From Paraburkholderia sp. D15 (GTDB lineage: Bacteria; Pseudomonadota; Gammaproteobacteria; Burkholderiales; Burkholderiaceae): a DNA stretch of 64,000 nt. The notes beneath the pieces are model-generated. The model was not told where the DNA came from and did no database searches. It saw nothing but the letters and a program-made list of their open reading frames with translations. The DNA is taken from NCBI RefSeq assembly GCF_029910215.1, contig NZ_CP110395.1:682001-746000 (forward strand), given 5' to 3'. Made by a program: the position numbers and the translations under genes. The stretch's first letter is position 1, and each line of letters begins with the position of its first letter. Shown in pieces: positions 50,126-59,306 of this stretch.

Positions 50126-50959
50126 TCAAACCGCGCGATCGTGATAATGCGCGTTGAACAACGGCCCTTGCACGAAGCGCACGTCGTATTGCTGAAGCGC
50201 GACGAACTGCGCTTCGTCCATCACACGATTGAAGATCAACGGTATCCGCAGCCGGCTCGCATACCCGACCAGCGGCTTCACCGTCGCGTCGCGCAACGCG
50301 ATGCCCGCATCCATCTTGATGAAGTCGAGCCGCGCGGTTTCCGACACCGACAGAATCTGCCCCGCGTTCGACAGATTGCCCGCCACCTTGAACCCGTAGC
50401 GCTGATAGCTGGTGGTCAGGTAGCCGAGAAAGGTCTTATGGGCGACGGCGGCCGCCGGCAATTCGATCACCACCCGCGCCGGGTTCAATCCGAACGACAC
50501 CAGCACCGTCGAAAAATGCCGTCCATGGTCGTACTTCACGCTCTTCAGTAGCCGTTCGTGCACGCGCAGGAACAGCAGACCGTGCCGCTGCGCGCCGAAA
50601 AAGTTGATCGCATGCAGCGCCCGTGACATGCGGTCGAGCGCGACCAGTTTCTGGTCGTCGGCGATGCGGTCGAACGGATCGAACACTTCGAAAGGCGGCG
50701 CGTCCAGACGTCGCGTGACCGCCTGAAAGCCCAGTTCGTCGCCGAAACGATCGACGCTTTCCACGCTGGACGTGAGCGATTGCGCGAGCGAATGCACGCT
50801 GATGTCGAAGATCGGTTCGTACGCGCTTGCGAGTTCGACGCCATCGAAACGGGCCAGCGCGATGTCGCTCTGCTCGCCGTGTCCCATCGCCAGATATTCG
50901 CCGAGAAAGGGATGGTCGGTGGCGCGGGCAATCAGGTTGGGGATGGTCGGCGGAATCAT
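50126..50959 (-). CDS. degenerate EAL-domain protein
   Basis: The 277-residue protein retains the EAL fold pattern but not its chemistry. AYEPIFD (47-52) matches the QPI strand, IKMD (215-217) keeps the lysine, and VRFVQGPLFN is the C-terminal signature. By alignment by eye, EAL becomes QAV (79-81), ELTES becomes ELPAA, the DDFG motif becomes GNLS (194-197), and the EGVE motif becomes NRVM. It is probably a c-di-GMP sensor or protein-binding module, not a phosphodiesterase. The frame extends to 51043, so the start is uncertain. Confidence 0.75.
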   Translation of the reverse strand: MIPPTIPNLIARATDHPFLGEYLAMGHGEQSDIALARFDGVELASAYEPIFDISVHSLAQSLTSSVESVDRFGDELGFQAVTRRLDAPPFEVFDPFDRIADDQKLVALDRMSRALHAINFFGAQRHGLLFLRVHERLLKSVKYDHGRHFSTVLVSFGLNPARVVIELPAAAVAHKTFLGYLTTSYQRYGFKVAGNLSNAGQILSVSETARLDFIKMDAGIALRDATVKPLVGYASRLRIPLIFNRVMDEAQFVALQQYDVRFVQGPLFNAHYHDRAV

Positions 50960-51134
50960 GTAGGCGCAATGGATGGCAAAAGAGGCGCGCTCGGCGCCAG
51001 GCAACGCGACGCGTTGCCGCATCCATCGATGGTAGCAGTCCATACACCGGTCACATGGACAAATTGCTCATAACGTTATCCGCCGAACGCTTGTGCCATC
51101 GGCCTCGCCGCCGGTTTCGGGCGAGTTTTCAGGG

Positions 51135-51181
51135 TATACGTTAATTTCACCATGCGTAATTCGTTTTACTATACGTAAATT
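51135..51181 (+). promoter_or_regulatory. repeats upstream of the homogentisate operon
   Basis: TATACGTTAATTT (51135) and TATACGTAAATT (51170) are near-direct repeats 35 bases apart. The second is part of the palindrome TTTACTATACGTAAA (51165-51179). The region is AT-rich and lies 70-120 bases before the transporter ATG, so it may be a regulator site; no regulator gene of this operon is adjacent except the EAL gene. Confidence 0.5.
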
Positions 51182-51251
51182 GCGGCGTGACCGACGATGG
51201 CGATCGCCATTCGCCCGTTAAACAATCCAGTCAAGGATGAGGGGAGACCCC

Positions 51252-52616
51252 ATGAACACCCAAGCGGCCCGGAACGGCGCCAACGTCATCGAAGTCGAGC
51301 GCGTGCTAGGCGAAACGCACCAGCCGGCATTCCAGTGGATGCTGCTCGTGCTGTGCGGCCTGTGCCTCGTGATCGACGGCTTCGACGCGCAGGCGATGGG
51401 CTACGTCGCGCCGAGCGTGATCGGCGAATGGCACGTGTCGAAAGCGGCGCTCGGGCCGGTGTTCAGCGCCAGTCTGTTCGGCATGCTGCTGGGCGCGCTG
51501 GGTTTGTCGGTGCTGGCGGACCGGATCGGCCGTCGGCCGGTGCTGATCGGCGCGACCTTCTTCTTCGCGCTGTCCATGCTCGCGACGCCGTTCGTCTCGA
51601 CGATTCCGGCGCTGATCGCGCTGCGTTTCATCACCGGTCTCGGCCTCGGCTGCATCATGCCGAACGCGATGGCGCTGGTCGGCGAGTTCTCGACGCCCGC
51701 GCATCGCGTCAAGCGGATGATGCTGGTGTCGTGCGGTTTCACGCTCGGCGCGGCGCTCGGCGGCTTCATCAGCGCCGCGCTGATTCCGGCGTACGGCTGG
51801 CGCGCGGTGTTCTGGGTCGGCGGCGCGGTGCCGCTGCTGCTCGGGTTCGCGATGCTCGCGGCCTTGCCGGAGTCGCTGCAGTTTCTGGTTCTCAAGGGGC
51901 GCAGCGAACGCGCGCTGCGCTGGCTCGCGAAGTTCGATCCGTCGCTGCCGATCGATGCGAACACCCGCGTCGTCGTGCGCGAAAAAGGCAATGGCGGCGC
52001 GCCAGTCGCCGAACTGTTCCGCGCGGGCCGCACGCCGGTCACGCTGATTCTGTGGGCGATCAGCTTCATGAATCTGATCGATCTGTACTTCCTGTCCAAC
52101 TGGCTGCCCACGGTGATGCGCGACGCCGGCTATTCGCCGTCCACGGCGGTGATCGTCGGTACGGTGCTGCAGACCGGCGGCGTGGTCGGCACGCTGCTGC
52201 TCGGCTGGTTTATCGAACGGTTCGGCTTCGTGCGCGTGCTGTTCGTGTGCTTCGCCGGCGCCGCGCTGTCGGTCGGCACCATCGGCACGGTCGCGCATGC
52301 GTTGCCGTGGCTGCTGATCGCGGTGTTCGCCGGCGGCTTCTGCGTGGTCGGCGGACAGCCGGCGGTCAACGCGCTGGCCGGTCACTTCTACCCCACCTCA
52401 TTGCGTTCGACGGGTATCGGCTGGAGCCTCGGCATCGGCCGGATCGGTTCGGTGATCGGACCGCTGATCGGCGGACAATTGATCGCGCTGAACTGGTCGA
52501 ACGCGTCGCTGTTTCACGCCGCCGCCGTACCGGTGCTGTGCTCGGCGCTGCTGGTGATCGCGCTCGCCGCGGCCACGCGTCAGCGCGCCCGGCCGTCCGA
52601 AACCCAGGCCGCATGA
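51252..52616 (+). CDS. MFS transporter, aromatic acid:H+ symporter family
   Basis: A 454-residue transporter with 12 membrane segments and the AAHS pattern ([14 protein letters not shown] near residue 45, then [12 protein letters not shown]). GGGGAG precedes the ATG at 51252. It lies 34 bases before hmgA, so it probably imports an aromatic acid degraded via homogentisate. Confidence 0.9.
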   Translation: MNTQAARNGANVIEVERVLGETHQPAFQWMLLVLCGLCLVIDGFDAQAMGYVAPSVIGEWHVSKAALGPVFSASLFGMLLGALGLSVLADRIGRRPVLIGATFFFALSMLATPFVSTIPALIALRFITGLGLGCIMPNAMALVGEFSTPAHRVKRMMLVSCGFTLGAALGGFISAALIPAYGWRAVFWVGGAVPLLLGFAMLAALPESLQFLVLKGRSERALRWLAKFDPSLPIDANTRVVVREKGNGGAPVAELFRAGRTPVTLILWAISFMNLIDLYFLSNWLPTVMRDAGYSPSTAVIVGTVLQTGGVVGTLLLGWFIERFGFVRVLFVCFAGAALSVGTIGTVAHALPWLLIAVFAGGFCVVGGQPAVNALAGHFYPTSLRSTGIGWSLGIGRIGSVIGPLIGGQLIALNWSNASLFHAAAVPVLCSALLVIALAAATRQRARPSETQAA

Positions 52617-52650
52617 GATGACACGATCGAGTATCAACGGAGAACCTTGC

Positions 52651-53997
52651 ATGGATACCGCAACACGTCAGCCGAACACCGCCTGCTCGCGGCTCGAGAT
52701 CGAGCCGGGTTATCAGTCGGGTTTCGGCAATGAATTCGCGACCGAGGCGCTGCCGGGCGCGCTACCCGAAGGCCGCAATTCGCCGCAGCGCGCGGCCTAC
52801 GGCCTGTACGCGGAACAGATCTCGGGCACCGCGTTCACCGCGCCGCGCGGCCACAATCGCCGCTCGTGGGTGTATCGCATCCGGCCGGCGGCGGTGCACA
52901 AGCCGTTCACGTCGCTGCCCACGACACGGCTGGTCGCCAACTTCGCGGACGTGCCGCCGACGCCGCCGAACCAGTTGCGCTGGGACCCGCTGCCGATGCC
53001 GGCCGATCCGACCGACTTCGTCGACGGCTGGGTGACGATGGCGGGCAACGGCGCGGCCGAATCGATGAGCGGTTGCGCGATCCACCTGTACGCGGCCAAT
53101 CGTTCGATGCAGGATCGCTTCTTCTACAGCGCGGACGGTGAACTGCTGATCGTGCCGCAGGAAGGGCGCCTGCAGATCGCGACGGAAATGGGCCGGCTCG
53201 ACATCGGACCGTTCGAGATCGCGGTGATTCCGCGCGGCGTGCGCTTCTCGGTGGCGCTGCCGGATGGCGCGGCGCGCGGCTACATCTGCGAGAACTTCGG
53301 CGCGCTGCTGCGCCTGCCGGATCTCGGGCCGATCGGCTCGAACGGTCTCGCGAATCCGCGTGACTTCCTCACCCCGCACGCGGCCTATGAAGACCGCGAA
53401 GGCGACTTCGAACTCGTCGCCAAGCTGAACGGCAATCTGTGGCGCGCGGACATCGGCCATTCGCCGCTCGACGTGGTGGCCTGGCACGGCAATTACGCGC
53501 CGTACAAGTACGACCTGCGCCGCTTCAACACGATCGGCTCGATCAGCTTCGATCATCCGGACCCGTCGATCTTCCTGGTGCTGCAATCGCAAAGCGACAC
53601 GCCGGGCGTCGACTCGATCGACTTCGTGATCTTCCCGCCGCGCTGGCTCGCCGCGGAAGATACGTTCCGTCCGCCCTGGTTCCACCGCAACGTCGCGAGC
53701 GAATTCATGGGCCTCGTGCACGGCGTGTACGACGCCAAGGCCGAGGGTTTCCTGCCGGGCGGCGCGAGTCTGCACAACTGCATGTCGGGCCACGGGCCGG
53801 ACGCGGATACCTTCGAGAAAGCCTCGCATGGCGATACGTCGACGCCGAAGAAAGTCGGCGACACGATGGCCTTCATGTTCGAGACGCGCACGCTGATCAA
53901 GCCGACCCGTTTCGCGCTGGAGACCGCGCAATTGCAGGCGCATTACTACGAGTGCTGGCAAGGCCTCGCGAAACATTTCAACCCGGAGCAACGATGA
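52651..53997 (+). CDS. hmgA: homogentisate 1,2-dioxygenase
   Basis: The 448-residue non-heme iron enzyme opens homogentisate to maleylacetoacetate in tyrosine and phenylalanine breakdown. The N-terminal [19 protein letters not shown] and the iron-ligand region near [15 protein letters not shown] (histidine and glutamate) followed by [15 protein letters not shown] are clear. GGAG precedes the ATG. The maleylacetoacetate isomerase gene is not here. Confidence 0.96.
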   Translation: MDTATRQPNTACSRLEIEPGYQSGFGNEFATEALPGALPEGRNSPQRAAYGLYAEQISGTAFTAPRGHNRRSWVYRIRPAAVHKPFTSLPTTRLVANFADVPPTPPNQLRWDPLPMPADPTDFVDGWVTMAGNGAAESMSGCAIHLYAANRSMQDRFFYSADGELLIVPQEGRLQIATEMGRLDIGPFEIAVIPRGVRFSVALPDGAARGYICENFGALLRLPDLGPIGSNGLANPRDFLTPHAAYEDREGDFELVAKLNGNLWRADIGHSPLDVVAWHGNYAPYKYDLRRFNTIGSISFDHPDPSIFLVLQSQSDTPGVDSIDFVIFPPRWLAAEDTFRPPWFHRNVASEFMGLVHGVYDAKAEGFLPGGASLHNCMSGHGPDADTFEKASHGDTSTPKKVGDTMAFMFETRTLIKPTRFALETAQLQAHYYECWQGLAKHFNPEQR

Positions 53998-55301
53998 GCG
54001 CATTGAGCGATCTTCAGGCGACGCTCGATCCGTCGCGTAAAAGCTGGGTCGAATCGGCGAACGATTCGAGCAGCGATTTTTCGATCCAGAACCTGCCGTT
54101 CGGTGTGTTCAGCCTTCGGCAGGATGGCCCGGACGGCGCGCGTCGCGTGGGCGTGGCGATCGGCGATGCGATCGTCGATCTGGCGGTCCTGCGGAATGCC
54201 GGTTTGCTGAACGTGCCGCAACGCGAGGTGTTCGCGCGCGACACGCTGAACGATTTCATCGCGCTCGGCCGCGACGCGTGGCGCAGTGTGCGCATTCAGT
54301 TGAGTCATCTGCTGGCGCGCGACACCGCGACCGTGCGCGACGACGCGGCGCTGCGCGCCAAGGCGCTCGTCCGTCAGGCCGACGCGCATCTGCATCTGCC
54401 GGTGCAGATTCCGGGTTACACCGATTTTTACTCGTCGAAGGAGCACGCGACCAACGTCGGCTCGATGTTCCGCGATCCGAAGAATGCGCTGCTGCCGAAC
54501 TGGTCGGAGATGCCGATCGGTTACAACGGACGCGCGTCGTCGGTGGTGGTGAGCGGTACGCCGGTGCGTCGTCCGAACGGTCAGTTGAAGCTGCCGGATC
54601 AGGAGCGCCCGGTGTTCGGCGCGTGCCGCAAGCTCGACATCGAGCTGGAGACGGGTTTCGTGATCGGCGCGGGCAACGCGCTGGGTGAACCGATTGCCTG
54701 CGAGGATGCCGAGGCGCACATCTTCGGCATGGTGCTGCTCAACGACTGGAGCGCGCGCGACATTCAGCAATGGGAATACGTGCCGCTCGGGCCGTTCAAC
54801 GCGAAGACTTTCGCGACGACGATCTCGCCGTGGATCGTCACGCTCGATGCGCTCGAACCGTTCCGCGTCGCGCAGCCGGTGCAGGAGCCGCAGCCGCTCG
54901 CGTACCTGCGTCACGACGGCGCGCACGCTTTCGACGTGCAACTGGAAGTGAAGCTGCGTCCGCAGTCGGCGAAGCAGGCGAGCACGATCGCGCGAACCAA
55001 TTTCAGGCACATGTACTGGACGATGGCGCAGCAACTTGCGCATCACACGGTGTCGGGCTGCAATACGCGGGTCGGCGATTTGATGGGATCGGGCACGATC
55101 AGCGGACCGAGCGAAGATTCGTTCGGCAGTCTGCTGGAGTTGACGTGGAACGGGAAGAAGCCGCTGGAATTGCGCGAAGGCGGTACGCGCAGCTTTATCG
55201 AGGACGGCGACGAATTGACGCTGACCGGCTGGTGTCAGGGTGACGGGTATCGCGTCGGATTCGGCGATTGCGTGGGCGAGATTTTGCCGGCGCGGGCGTA
55301 G
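53994..55301 (+). CDS. fahA: fumarylacetoacetase
   Basis: A 435-residue hydrolase that splits fumarylacetoacetate to fumarate and acetoacetate. The central [18 protein letters not shown] with the catalytic histidine and the metal-binding [12 protein letters not shown] and [18 protein letters not shown] are present. The ATG overlaps the hmgA stop by 4 bases. Confidence 0.96.
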   Translation: MSALSDLQATLDPSRKSWVESANDSSSDFSIQNLPFGVFSLRQDGPDGARRVGVAIGDAIVDLAVLRNAGLLNVPQREVFARDTLNDFIALGRDAWRSVRIQLSHLLARDTATVRDDAALRAKALVRQADAHLHLPVQIPGYTDFYSSKEHATNVGSMFRDPKNALLPNWSEMPIGYNGRASSVVVSGTPVRRPNGQLKLPDQERPVFGACRKLDIELETGFVIGAGNALGEPIACEDAEAHIFGMVLLNDWSARDIQQWEYVPLGPFNAKTFATTISPWIVTLDALEPFRVAQPVQEPQPLAYLRHDGAHAFDVQLEVKLRPQSAKQASTIARTNFRHMYWTMAQQLAHHTVSGCNTRVGDLMGSGTISGPSEDSFGSLLELTWNGKKPLELREGGTRSFIEDGDELTLTGWCQGDGYRVGFGDCVGEILPARA

Positions 55302-55331
55302 TGGCGCCTGGCTTAAGAGCGCGATAGATAG

Positions 55332-55363
55332 AAAGGCCGACGCAAATTGCGTCGGCCTTTTTC
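55332..55363 (+). terminator. terminator of the homogentisate operon
   Basis: AAAGGCCGACGCAA and TTGCGTCGGCCTTT form a 14-base-pair stem with a tight central loop and end in a T-run. Confidence 0.88.
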
Positions 55364-55403
55364 GCATCCGGGTTCTCATGCGGTCGCTCGATCTTGCCGA
55401 TGC

Positions 55404-56339
55404 CTAGCGCACGTACCATAGCCCGTGGTCGTACAGAATCGATAGCACCTTATGCGTGTCCCCGGCATCGTGCGCCAACTCGCGTGCCACGCTGAGGCAC
55501 GCGGCGGCAGTGTTGCCTGGAAGCAGACCGTGAATTCTCGCGAAGCTTTTGCGGGCATCCAACACCTGCTCGTAGCTGACCGTTCTGACCTCGTCGATGA
55601 GTCGCCAGCCTAGAAAAGGCGGCGCGACGCCGACTGACATGCCCTCCAGCTTGTGGTCCACGAACACGCCGTGGCGGGAATCGCACCCTTGCGGTTCGAC
55701 CAGCACGACATTCAGCGCGTAGCCCGCCGATTTCAGTGCCCTGGTAATGCCGACAAGACTTGCCCCCGTGCCGGCACATGCAACAAAAGTCAGTTTCTGG
55801 ATTCGCGGCCAGGCCTTCAGTTGAGCGACGATTTCCGGGCCGGTTTCGAGCTCATGCGCGGCGACGCTGCCGGAGTTGTGAAACTGATCGGTGTAGAAAT
55901 AGCTGCGCTCGCATTCCTGCTGATGAGCCAGATGCCACTCGATGACCTCACGTGGTGTTGCGCCGCGTTCGAGCATGTCGAGTCCAATCAGCCGTGCTCC
56001 GAATAACTCGAGACAACGGCGCTTGACGCCACTGAATCCCAGTCCCACCGCCAGGTCGACGGGAACACCGTGTGCCTGGCACGCAATCGCCAGTCCAAAA
56101 CCGAAATTGCCACCGGTTTTTTCGATGACCGTGGTGCGCCCCGGCACGATGTCTCCACACGCTATCGCATTGCGCACGATGAAGCGTGCGGCACGTACTT
56201 TGTGACTGCCTCCGGGGTTATCGCATTCGAACTTGAGCAGCAGGCCGGGCTCGATCTCGCGCAGTGGCGTAGGCAGGCCGTTGCCCGAACTTTGCTGGAT
56301 TGTCGACGGTGGGTGTATTTCCGGCGCGCTGACCGTCAT
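55404..56339 (-). CDS. divergent cysteine-synthase-fold PLP enzyme
   Basis: A 311-residue fold type II PLP enzyme. The PLP lysine is K47 in NPGGSHKVRAAR, the substrate loop reads KTGGNFG (74-80) where cysteine synthase has TSGNTG, and the phosphate-binding loop reads GTGASLVG (190-197). The serine-containing SSGERY near the C-terminus of CysK is replaced by DHGLWY. It therefore likely works on O-acetylserine or a related beta-activated amino acid, but with a different nucleophile or outcome than CysK. The ATG at 56339 overlaps the transporter stop by 4 bases. The fourth and last gene of the operon. Confidence 0.82.
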   Translation of the reverse strand: MTVSAPEIHPPSTIQQSSGNGLPTPLREIEPGLLLKFECDNPGGSHKVRAARFIVRNAIACGDIVPGRTTVIEKTGGNFGFGLAIACQAHGVPVDLAVGLGFSGVKRRCLELFGARLIGLDMLERGATPREVIEWHLAHQQECERSYFYTDQFHNSGSVAAHELETGPEIVAQLKAWPRIQKLTFVACAGTGASLVGITRALKSAGYALNVVLVEPQGCDSRHGVFVDHKLEGMSVGVAPPFLGWRLIDEVRTVSYEQVLDARKSFARIHGLLPGNTAAACLSVARELAHDAGDTHKVLSILYDHGLWYVR

Positions 56340-57565
56340 GCCTGCAAAACCTCGTTCGCGGATGATCGCACTTCGCGCAGGCATATCCACGTCATTGCGG
56401 CTGCGGCGAGACAAAGCAGCAGACAGAGCAGGTTAGTGGTCTGCCAGCCGATCGAGCTTTGCAGAACGGCGGGAAGAAAGGCGCCCGCAGTCGCGCAGAC
56501 TGCAATCACGCAATCGTTGATGCCTTGCATCCGGTAGCGCCGGTCGTCGCTCAACGAGCAGGCCAGCAAGGCGCCGCCGCCGACGTAGCCGAAATTCCAG
56601 CCGACCCCGAGCATGACCAGGGCCGCTGCTATCGCTCCGATGCCGGAGCCCCATATACCCAGGACAGCGCAGCCCGCGAGCAACAGGTAGCCTGCAAGCA
56701 GCGTATTGCGATGACCGATGCGGGAAAGAATCATTCCGGTCGCGAACGACGGCGCGAACATCGCGACGACGTGCGCCTGGATCACCAGCGAACTGGTGTC
56801 GAAAGACGCGCAAATGGATTCCATGACCAGCGACGCCTGGACCATCAGCATGTTCATCAGCAGGTAGCTCAACGCGGCGGCGACCACGGCGGCCAACACC
56901 GGCGCGCGCGTCGTGACGGTATTTTTCCCGGCAACGCGTGTGCTGGCCGTGGATGCCTGGGCAGGACGCCAGAACGCGATCAGCACGATCGTGGCGAGTC
57001 CGAGCAGCACGAACGACGCATAGCACAGCGAGAATGGCGCGAAACCACTCACGTCCTTCAATCCGATCGACAAAAGTGGACCGCTCAGCGCCGCGACAAT
57101 GCCGCCCGCCACGACCAGCGACACGCCTTTCGGACGCAGTTCGGGCGCGAGCCCGTCGACGGCGGCGAAGCGATAGAAGTTGGCGAACGCCACGTAGGCG
57201 CCGAGCAAACCATGCGCGCCGACCAACTCCGTGAAGCTGGTATTGACGACGGCGTGGAAACCGATAAGACCGGCGGCAATCAGGAAGACTGCGCCGAGCA
57301 GGAAACCCGCTTTGCGGCCATGCCGCCGCATCAGACTTGCCGCTGGATAGGTGCAGAGGGCGACCGCTGCGAACTGGACGCCGTACGGTACGGTGGCCCA
57401 GGCGTTACCGGGCGCCAGTTTGCCGCCGACTAGCGCGGCAATCGTGACGGAAACGACGGCCGCGGTCAGATTGATCGCCTGGCAAAGCGTAAGCAGATAG
57501 GTCGTACCCGGCAAGTCGATCGGTGCACGCGATGGCTGCGATGGTTTTTCACTTGCGCCGGTCAT
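56336..57565 (-). CDS. MFS transporter of the cysE-alaX-cysK operon
   Basis: A 409-residue protein with about 12 membrane segments and the loop MRRHGRKAGFLLG between segments two and three. It is coupled to AlaX-like (4-base overlap) and to the PLP enzyme (4-base overlap). No drug-family signature decides its substrate; export of a small amino-acid product is the contextual guess. Confidence 0.85.
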   Translation of the reverse strand: MTGASEKPSQPSRAPIDLPGTTYLLTLCQAINLTAAVVSVTIAALVGGKLAPGNAWATVPYGVQFAAVALCTYPAASLMRRHGRKAGFLLGAVFLIAAGLIGFHAVVNTSFTELVGAHGLLGAYVAFANFYRFAAVDGLAPELRPKGVSLVVAGGIVAALSGPLLSIGLKDVSGFAPFSLCYASFVLLGLATIVLIAFWRPAQASTASTRVAGKNTVTTRAPVLAAVVAAALSYLLMNMLMVQASLVMESICASFDTSSLVIQAHVVAMFAPSFATGMILSRIGHRNTLLAGYLLLAGCAVLGIWGSGIGAIAAALVMLGVGWNFGYVGGGALLACSLSDDRRYRMQGINDCVIAVCATAGAFLPAVLQSSIGWQTTNLLCLLLCLAAAAMTWICLREVRSSANEVLQA

Positions 57566-58368
57566 GCCCCACCCTCGCGTACCGATGAACTGCGAACGTC
57601 GACATGAAACGCGGTGGTGTCGAAACGCGCGTCCGCAAACTGGCAAGACAGTCGTTCCTTGCCAGACCCCATGCTTTTCCGGCGAACGGCGATGAGGCCA
57701 ATCGGCGCGGTATCGCTGAGATGCGTGCCGCCACAGGGCATGACATGATCTTCGCATTGCCAGTACCGCGCATCGTCGTGATCCGGATGCGCGTAGGTTC
57801 GCACGGCGCTTCCTCGCGCGACGAAGTCGTTGGCGATGCGCTCGATGGCTTCGACTTCCGCCAACGAAAACCGGCTGGCCACGCCAAAGTCGAATCGTGC
57901 CCCGTCCGGACGGATATGGCAGCCCAGCGTCCACGTCACGGCATCGGGGCGAACTTGGCCCACGCCGAGATAGAGAAGATGCGATGCGGTGTGACTCAGC
58001 GACAATTGCGCCCGGCGCAGGGTGTCGATGTTGATCGAAACTTCATCGCCGGGTTTCAGTCGGGCGAGATGCTGTATGTCGGCGGGGTCGATCACGTGCT
58101 CCACGACGCCGCCGAGTTGAATGTCCGGAAAATCGGGCAGATTCGCGCGTTGGCCGTACATCTTGCGCGCGTGGACGAAACGGATGACCTGCCCGCCGGC
58201 CAGTTCGATCGTGCCGGTGTCCGCCTCCTGGCCGCCGCCCTCCGGATAGGCAATGGTTTGAGCCAGCTCGATATAGTCGCCGCCAATCTTCGTGATGATC
58301 GATTTGATCTGACACAAAAAGGAATCCGAATGATATAGGCGAGCGGTGGATCTTGGAAATGGAAGCAT
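57562..58368 (-). CDS. stand-alone alanyl-tRNA editing protein (AlaX-like)
   Basis: A 268-residue protein with the AlaRS editing-domain start AYPEGGGQEADTG (40-52) and a full zinc site: H126 and H130 in SHTASH, C212 and H216 in CGGTH. It should deacylate tRNA carrying a wrong amino acid (serine or glycine on tRNA-Ala in known relatives). It has no synthetase part. It starts 8 bases after the acetyltransferase gene and overlaps the transporter gene. Confidence 0.88.
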   Translation of the reverse strand: MLPFPRSTARLYHSDSFLCQIKSIITKIGGDYIELAQTIAYPEGGGQEADTGTIELAGGQVIRFVHARKMYGQRANLPDFPDIQLGGVVEHVIDPADIQHLARLKPGDEVSINIDTLRRAQLSLSHTASHLLYLGVGQVRPDAVTWTLGCHIRPDGARFDFGVASRFSLAEVEAIERIANDFVARGSAVRTYAHPDHDDARYWQCEDHVMPCGGTHLSDTAPIGLIAVRRKSMGSGKERLSCQFADARFDTTAFHVDVRSSSVREGGA

Positions 58369-58376
58369 GGGTGGGA

Positions 58377-59180
58377 TTAAATGACGTTGTGCGATGGTTC
58401 GGAAAGACTGGCGCCGTTCCGGCTCCGAACGATCTGCGTTTCCGAACGCAGCGTGACGATGGAATGGGGGGCGATGTCGTGCGTGATACTGCAGTGCGAG
58501 CCGATAAATACGTCGCTGCCGACGCGGATGTCGCCGAAAACGCGTGCGAATGCGCCGATCTGAACGCGATCGCCAATCGTGGGATGGCGCTTGCCGGCCG
58601 GGTTGTCGGCAATGCCGGTCGCGCCTAGCGTGACGCCGCCAAGCAGATAGCAGTCGTCGCCGATGAGGCTCGTCTCGCCGATGACCGAACCCCAGCCATG
58701 ATCGAGAACGAACCGCCGCCCGATCTTGCAGCGTGGATGGATGTCGGCGCCGGAGAGCAGCTTGCCGCGGCTGGCGACGAGCGATGCATAGGTCTTCAGC
58801 TCACCCGGGGCCCGTGGGTCGCTGTCTGCCGTCTCGATCAGCGAGTGGGCAAGCCGGTAATGCAGCACGGCTCGGAACGACGTTGAACCATGGAGAATGG
58901 CCGTGGCCGAGTCCTGCTGAGCGGGATCCTTGGCGAGAAACGCGGCGAGATCCTCTTGCGCGAGTGTGCATGCGTCGGCGAAACAACGGTGTTCCGTCAC
59001 CAACGCCGCCACGTCGGGCGGCGTGCATTCCATCAGCGCTGCGCGCATGAGATGAACGAGTACCCGACTCGCCTCTGCCGACGCGGACTCTATTCCAAAT
59101 GCGCTGCTTTTATCAGTAGACGCAAGTCGGGCCGACGTCGGCGGTGCGAAAAACTCGGAATCACTTAAGAACTCTCTCAT
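58377..59180 (-). CDS. serine O-acetyltransferase-like protein
   Basis: A 267-residue left-handed beta-helix acetyltransferase. The helical N-terminal part (about 35-140) is followed by hexapeptide repeats (145-245) with the CysE catalytic pair D160-H161 in DHGWGSVIGET and RHPTIGDRVQIGAFARVFGDI. The usual C-terminal GVPARIVG motif is missing; the protein ends SEPSHNVI, with a terminal isoleucine. An in-frame TAA lies two codons upstream, so MREF is the first possible start, and no Shine-Dalgarno sequence is seen. First gene of the four-gene operon. Confidence 0.85.
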   Translation of the reverse strand: MREFLSDSEFFAPPTSARLASTDKSSAFGIESASAEASRVLVHLMRAALMECTPPDVAALVTEHRCFADACTLAQEDLAAFLAKDPAQQDSATAILHGSTSFRAVLHYRLAHSLIETADSDPRAPGELKTYASLVASRGKLLSGADIHPRCKIGRRFVLDHGWGSVIGETSLIGDDCYLLGGVTLGATGIADNPAGKRHPTIGDRVQIGAFARVFGDIRVGSDVFIGSHCSITHDIAPHSIVTLRSETQIVRSRNGASLSEPSHNVI

Positions 59181-59210
59181 ACGTTATTGATCTGTATAGG
59201 AATACGTATG
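59178..59210 (-). promoter_or_regulatory. inverted repeat across the start of the cysE-like gene
   Basis: CATACGT (59178-59184, containing the start codon) and ACGTATG (59204-59210) are perfect 7-base arms 19 bases apart. The intervening and flanking bases are AT-rich and likely contain the promoter. The palindrome GGAAATTTCC at 59247-59256 is further upstream. Binding here would block initiation. Confidence 0.5.
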
Positions 59211-59306
59211 AATGAGTTTGCCTTAAAAGTAGGTTATTTGGGGTGCGGAAATTTCCCAATTCACACCTCTTGCGAGGTTCAGTCCGCGGCACCCGCGCCA
59301 CCTGTG

